Source: Myxococcales bacterium (GTDB lineage: Bacteria; Myxococcota_A; Polyangia; Polyangiales; Polyangiaceae). From it: 46,180 nucleotides of DNA. Under the pieces are notes generated by a model. That model was given only the letters and a program-made list of their open reading frames with translations, was not told the DNA's origin and did no database searches. The stretch covers positions 1 to 46,180 of the forward strand of contig JAJZQG010000041.1 in the NCBI GenBank assembly GCA_021847645.1, read 5' to 3'. Positions 43,247 through 46,180 of the stretch are shown piece by piece. How positions within the stretch are numbered: the first letter of the stretch is position 1; each line of letters opens with the position of its first letter. Made by a program: the position numbers and the translations under genes.

Positions 43247-45946
43247 ATGAGATGGTTCTGGCTTGCTGCGTGGGTTGGGATCGCAGGGCTCGCAGTTGGT
43301 TGCGGGAGCAGTGATAGCGGGGGGACCGGCGGCACGGCCGGAAGCGGCACCGGCGGCACGGCCGGAAGCGGCACCGGTGGCACGGCCGGAAGCGGCACCG
43401 GTGGCACGGCTGGGAGCGGCACCGGCGGCACGGCAGGAAGCGGCACCGGCGGCGCGGCAGGAAGCGGCACCGGCGGCACGGCAGGAAGCGGCACCGGCGG
43501 CACGGCAGGAAGCGGTACCGGCGGCGCGGCAGGAAGCGGCACCGGCGGCACGGCAGGAAGCGGCACCGGCGGCACGGCAGGAAGCGGCACCGGCGGCGCG
43601 GCAGGAAGCGGCGGCACGTGCTCGGCCGCGTCCGACTGCCCGACGCCCGCGAACGAGTGCGTGACAGCGACCTGCGACGGCGGCCAGTGCGGCACGTCGT
43701 TCGTTGCGGCGGGCACGAATACGACGAACCAGACGGCCGGCGATTGTCACGTAAACCAGTGCGACGGTGCGGGCAATGTCACAAGCGTCGTGGACGACAA
43801 CGACGTGCCCGACGACAGCAACGCGTGCACGACCGACGTGTGCACGAACGGCACGCCGTCGCACGCGAACGTGGCGTCCGGCAGCACCTGCGGGACGAAC
43901 CTGTATTGCGACGGCAACGGCAACTGCGTGAACTGCGTCGCGGCGAGTGATTGCGGAACGGACACGCCGTGCAAGACGTTTGTGTGCAACGGCGGGACGT
44001 GCAGCACTATCGACGTGTCTCCGGGGACCGTGGTGGCGAACCCTGTTGTGGGTGATTGCCTGAGCGATCAGTGCGACGGCTCGGGCAACATCTCGACGAA
44101 CGTGGCGGACCCGAGCGACGTACCGGCGGACGACGGCAACCAATGCACGCTCGAGGTCTGCGACAACGGTGCGCCAGCCCATCCGAACGCGAACTCGGGG
44201 ACGGCTTGTACGCAGAACGGCGGGGTTCTGTGCGACGGCAACGGCAGCTGCGTGCAATGCCTGGTAGCGAGCGACTGCGGGACGGACACGCCGTGCAAGA
44301 CGTTTGCGTGCAACGGGGGCATGTGCAGCTCGACGGACGTGGCGTCGGGGACCGTGGTGGCGAACCCGACGCCGGGTGATTGCCTGAGCGATCAGTGCGA
44401 CGGCTCGGGCAACATCTCGACGAACGTGGCGGACCCGAGCGACGTGCCGGCGGACGACGGCAACCAGTGCACGCTGGAGGTCTGTGACAACGGCGCGCCC
44501 GCGCATCCGAACGCTCCTGCCGGGACGCCGTGCACGCAGAGCGGCGTGGCATGCGACAGCGCTGGGACCTGCCTGCCGGCGCCCGTTGTCGTGAGCACCT
44601 CGCCTGCGGACGGGGCGACGGTGCCGGCGAGCCCGGACATCTCCGTGACGTTCAACATCCCGATGCTCCCCGCGACGCTGACCGGCCAGACGACCGCAGG
44701 ACCGTGCTCCGGGTCGATCCAGGTGTCGCTCGACGACTTCACGTCGTGCATCGCATTCTCGTCGGCGTCCGCGATGCTGTCGAACGGCGACATGACGGCG
44801 ACGCTCACGCCGCAGCCAGGCCTGTTGGTGAACCGCACGTACAAGATCAAGGTGACGACGGCTGCGCAAGGCATCAACCTGACGCCGCTGGCGGCGGACT
44901 ACGTGACGCCGAACGGCTTCACGACGACGAGCCCGAACCTGTGCGACGGCTCGCTGGTGATCAGCCAGATCTACGGTGGTGGCGGCAGCACCTCGACCAG
45001 CACGGTGTACAAGAACGACTTCGTCGAGCTGCACAATCGCGGCACGACCACCGTCGACCTCACCGGCCTCTCGCTGCAGTACGCATCGGCGACGGGCGAC
45101 GGCTGGAGCGTCGTGGCACTCAGCGGCTCGGTCCCAGGCGGCGGCTACTTCCTGGTCCAACTCGCCGGCGGCAGCGCAGGCGCGGCCTTGCCGACTCCGG
45201 ACCAGAGCTCCACCGGGATCAGCATGTCGGCCACGAGCGGAAAGATCGCGCTCATCAACGGCACGGCAGCAAACCCGACGGGCGTCTGCCCGCCCGCCGC
45301 GACGACGATCGACTTCGTGGGCTACGGCTCGTCGGCGAACTGCGCCGAAGGAACACGCATGGGCGTGCTCTCCAACACAACGGCCGGCTTCCGCGTGCAG
45401 GGCGGGTGCGCCGATGGCAACGACAACAGCGTCGACTTCGTGGTAGCCGCGCCCGCGCCGCGCAACAGCGCGACCCTGGCGATCGCCTGCGCGTGCATCG
45501 TGCAGAACGAGTCGGACACGCCCGAGGAGGCGCAGTACTGCGACACGCAGTTTCCGCTGAGCATGAGTGTTGCGGCGGGAGCGACGACGCCGAACGTGTA
45601 TGGCCGCCTCTACTATTCGGGCGTGACGGGGCTGGGCACCCCCAACGCGAACGTGCGCGCGCAGCTCGGCTTCGGTCCGCTGACGGCGAACCCCGAGTAC
45701 GAGCCTGGGTGGACGTGGACGACCGCCGGCTACAACGTGTCGTGCACCGACTGCGGCAACAACGACGAGTACCAGGCGTCGTTCACGGCGCCGGCAGCCG
45801 GCACCTGGGGCTACGTCTACCGCTTCAGCCTGGATCAGGGCGTGAGCTGGACGTACTGCGACAACTACCAGGGCGACATGGGTGCGGGCTCGAACGCGGG
45901 TCTGACGTTCGACCTGCAGAACATCGCGCAGCTCACGTCGCAGTAG
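43247..45946 (+). CDS. Repeat-rich lipoprotein with lamin-tail-like domain
   Basis: A surface protein of 899 residues. A signal peptide ends in lipobox LAVGC (Cys21). Then come 12 copies of an 8-residue Gly/Thr/Ala/Ser unit (about 26-121) and Cys-rich modules, including two near-identical 108-residue units. A Big_5-like Ig segment (VVSTSPADGATVPASPDISVTF) is next, followed by a lamin-tail-like domain (LVISQIYGGGG, FVELHNRG, VDLTGLSLQY) near 570-690. A beta-rich C-terminus follows. Such domains occur in extracellular nucleases and adhesins, so binding of a surface or polymer is likely; no catalytic motif is visible. ATG at 43247 is preferred: the frame is open from 43220, but the Shine-Dalgarno precedes 43247. 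Confidence 0.88.
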   Translation: MRWFWLAAWVGIAGLAVGCGSSDSGGTGGTAGSGTGGTAGSGTGGTAGSGTGGTAGSGTGGTAGSGTGGAAGSGTGGTAGSGTGGTAGSGTGGAAGSGTGGTAGSGTGGTAGSGTGGAAGSGGTCSAASDCPTPANECVTATCDGGQCGTSFVAAGTNTTNQTAGDCHVNQCDGAGNVTSVVDDNDVPDDSNACTTDVCTNGTPSHANVASGSTCGTNLYCDGNGNCVNCVAASDCGTDTPCKTFVCNGGTCSTIDVSPGTVVANPVVGDCLSDQCDGSGNISTNVADPSDVPADDGNQCTLEVCDNGAPAHPNANSGTACTQNGGVLCDGNGSCVQCLVASDCGTDTPCKTFACNGGMCSSTDVASGTVVANPTPGDCLSDQCDGSGNISTNVADPSDVPADDGNQCTLEVCDNGAPAHPNAPAGTPCTQSGVACDSAGTCLPAPVVVSTSPADGATVPASPDISVTFNIPMLPATLTGQTTAGPCSGSIQVSLDDFTSCIAFSSASAMLSNGDMTATLTPQPGLLVNRTYKIKVTTAAQGINLTPLAADYVTPNGFTTTSPNLCDGSLVISQIYGGGGSTSTSTVYKNDFVELHNRGTTTVDLTGLSLQYASATGDGWSVVALSGSVPGGGYFLVQLAGGSAGAALPTPDQSSTGISMSATSGKIALINGTAANPTGVCPPAATTIDFVGYGSSANCAEGTRMGVLSNTTAGFRVQGGCADGNDNSVDFVVAAPAPRNSATLAIACACIVQNESDTPEEAQYCDTQFPLSMSVAAGATTPNVYGRLYYSGVTGLGTPNANVRAQLGFGPLTANPEYEPGWTWTTAGYNVSCTDCGNNDEYQASFTAPAAGTWGYVYRFSLDQGVSWTYCDNYQGDMGAGSNAGLTFDLQNIAQLTSQ
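43322..43609 (+). repeat. Twelve 24-bp tandem units with 72-bp higher order
   Basis: Twelve 24-bp units encode GTGGTAGS or GTGGAAGS. The order is five T-type units, then A-type, T, T, A, T, T, A. From unit 4 the TTA triple recurs three times, giving a 72-bp higher-order period. They form the linker after the lipid cysteine of the lipoprotein. Copy number probably varies. Confidence 0.9.
43907..44540 (+). repeat. 324-bp direct duplication in lipoprotein gene
   Basis: The segment beginning TGCGACGGCAACGG at 43907 recurs at 44231, exactly 324 bp (108 codons) later. The stretch around 44051-44150 and its copy at 44375-44474 is almost identical in DNA. Each unit encodes one Cys-rich module. The near-identity indicates a recent duplication or ongoing gene conversion. 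Confidence 0.85.
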
Positions 45947-45960
45947 TCCCCACGTCTCGA

Positions 45961-45991
45961 GCGGGCGCGGGCCTTCTGGCTGCGCGCCCGC
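45961..45991. terminator. 9-bp GC hairpin after lipoprotein gene
   Basis: GCGGGCGCG (45961-45969) pairs with CGCGCCCGC (45983-45991), with an inner GCC/GGC pair in the loop. It starts 15 bp after the stop codon. No T-tract follows, but the stem is very stable and the position fits a terminator or 3'-end stabiliser. Confidence 0.5.
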
Positions 45992-46063
45992 GTCCGCCCG
46001 TCATCCAATCGCAGTTGCATCGTTGGCATTCGCCCCCTGCCCTGAGAGGCTGTACAACCAGCG

Positions 46064-46124
46064 GGCAAGGGGCATAGCTGTTAGCAGTTTTCTTGGCCCA
46101 GGTCGGAGACATCCGGCAAGGGGC
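46064..46124. repeat. Direct repeat GGCAAGGGGC, 51 bp apart
   Basis: GGCAAGGGGC occurs at 46064-46073 and again at 46115-46124, just before a start codon. Two copies upstream of a gene could be operator sites or the end of a mobile element. The right part of the pattern is cut by the window edge. Confidence 0.3.
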
Positions 46125-46128
46125 TGGC

Positions 46129-46180
46129 ATGAGCACGACCGCCGTCCCCCAGCCCAGGCCCGATTGGCAGAACGACTGGC
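46129..46180 (+). CDS. Start of an unidentified gene, cut by window edge
   Basis: An open frame beginning with ATG at 46129 runs to the end of the window (17 codons, MSTTAVPQPRPDW and on). The upstream bases lack a strong Shine-Dalgarno, and the fragment is too short to identify. It could be a mobile-element gene, given the direct repeats in front of it, but this is a guess. Confidence 0.3.
   Translation, partial: MSTTAVPQPRPDWQNDW

Noticed and set aside
43322..43609. CRISPR-like array
   Set aside because: The 24-bp units are contiguous without spacers, remain in frame and encode a Gly-rich linker.

Overview
This 46 kb window is chromosomal DNA of high GC content with strong third-position bias. 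It most likely comes from a myxobacterium of the Polyangia type. Supporting signs are many predicted lipoproteins with Gly/Ala/Ser/Asp-rich linkers after the lipid cysteine, Cys-rich extracellular modules, a trypsin-like protease ending in a MYXO-CTERM-like sorting tail, FHA, PP2C and PPP signalling proteins, and a complex I gene set. I saw no rRNA, tRNA, CRISPR array or intact insertion sequence.

Layout. (1) 0.2-2.3 kb: two divergent predicted lipoproteins. (2) 2.3-10.1 kb, minus strand: a GT39-type membrane glycosyltransferase, a trypsin-like protease, DnaJ, an M48 metalloprotease-like lipoprotein and a YigZ/IMPACT protein. (3) 10.2-18.6 kb: a DAHP-synthase-like protein that appears to have lost its active site, a degenerate S9-like lipoprotein, a double-FHA membrane protein, a dienoyl-CoA-isomerase-like crotonase, a large membrane protein, an RluA-type pseudouridine synthase and an alpha/beta hydrolase. 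(4) 18.6-24.3 kb, minus strand: two envelope proteins (one a probable beta-barrel), then a PP2C phosphatase fused to a cyclic-nucleotide-binding domain and a cyclic-nucleotide-binding/DUF1003 membrane protein. (5) 24.4-26.5 kb: an HD-domain protein resembling the tail of CCA-adding enzyme, YggX and a HAD hydrolase. (6) 26.6-34.3 kb, plus strand: nuoA-B-C-D-G-H-I followed by uppP. Genes for NuoE, NuoF and NuoJ-N are absent, NuoG is short, and NuoH carries an extra block of about 155 residues with about four hydrophobic helices. (7) 34.4-39.2 kb: small zinc-finger, lipoprotein and zinc-ribbon genes, a TerB-like/PPP phosphatase fusion and a DUF2934 protein. (8) 39.4-43.0 kb: a compact redox cluster. 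On the minus strand an isochorismatase-like amidohydrolase, an FAD oxidoreductase and an RlmN-like radical SAM protein are joined by two ATGA stop/start overlaps. Divergently there is a flavodoxin/2x[4Fe-4S] ferredoxin fusion. (9) 43.2-46.2 kb: a repeat-rich lipoprotein with a lamin-tail-like domain, then the start of a gene cut by the window edge.

How the parts may work together. The complex I genes encode the connecting and hydrogenase-like modules plus NuoH, so the NADH-input module and the antiporter-like subunits must come from elsewhere or be replaced. The redox cluster is the best candidate for an undescribed system. It could carry electrons from NAD(P)H through the FAD protein and the flavodoxin-ferredoxin to a radical SAM enzyme. 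That enzyme keeps the RlmN methyl-carrier-type cysteine but lacks the resolving cysteine. This pathway is inferred from gene neighbourhood and motifs only.
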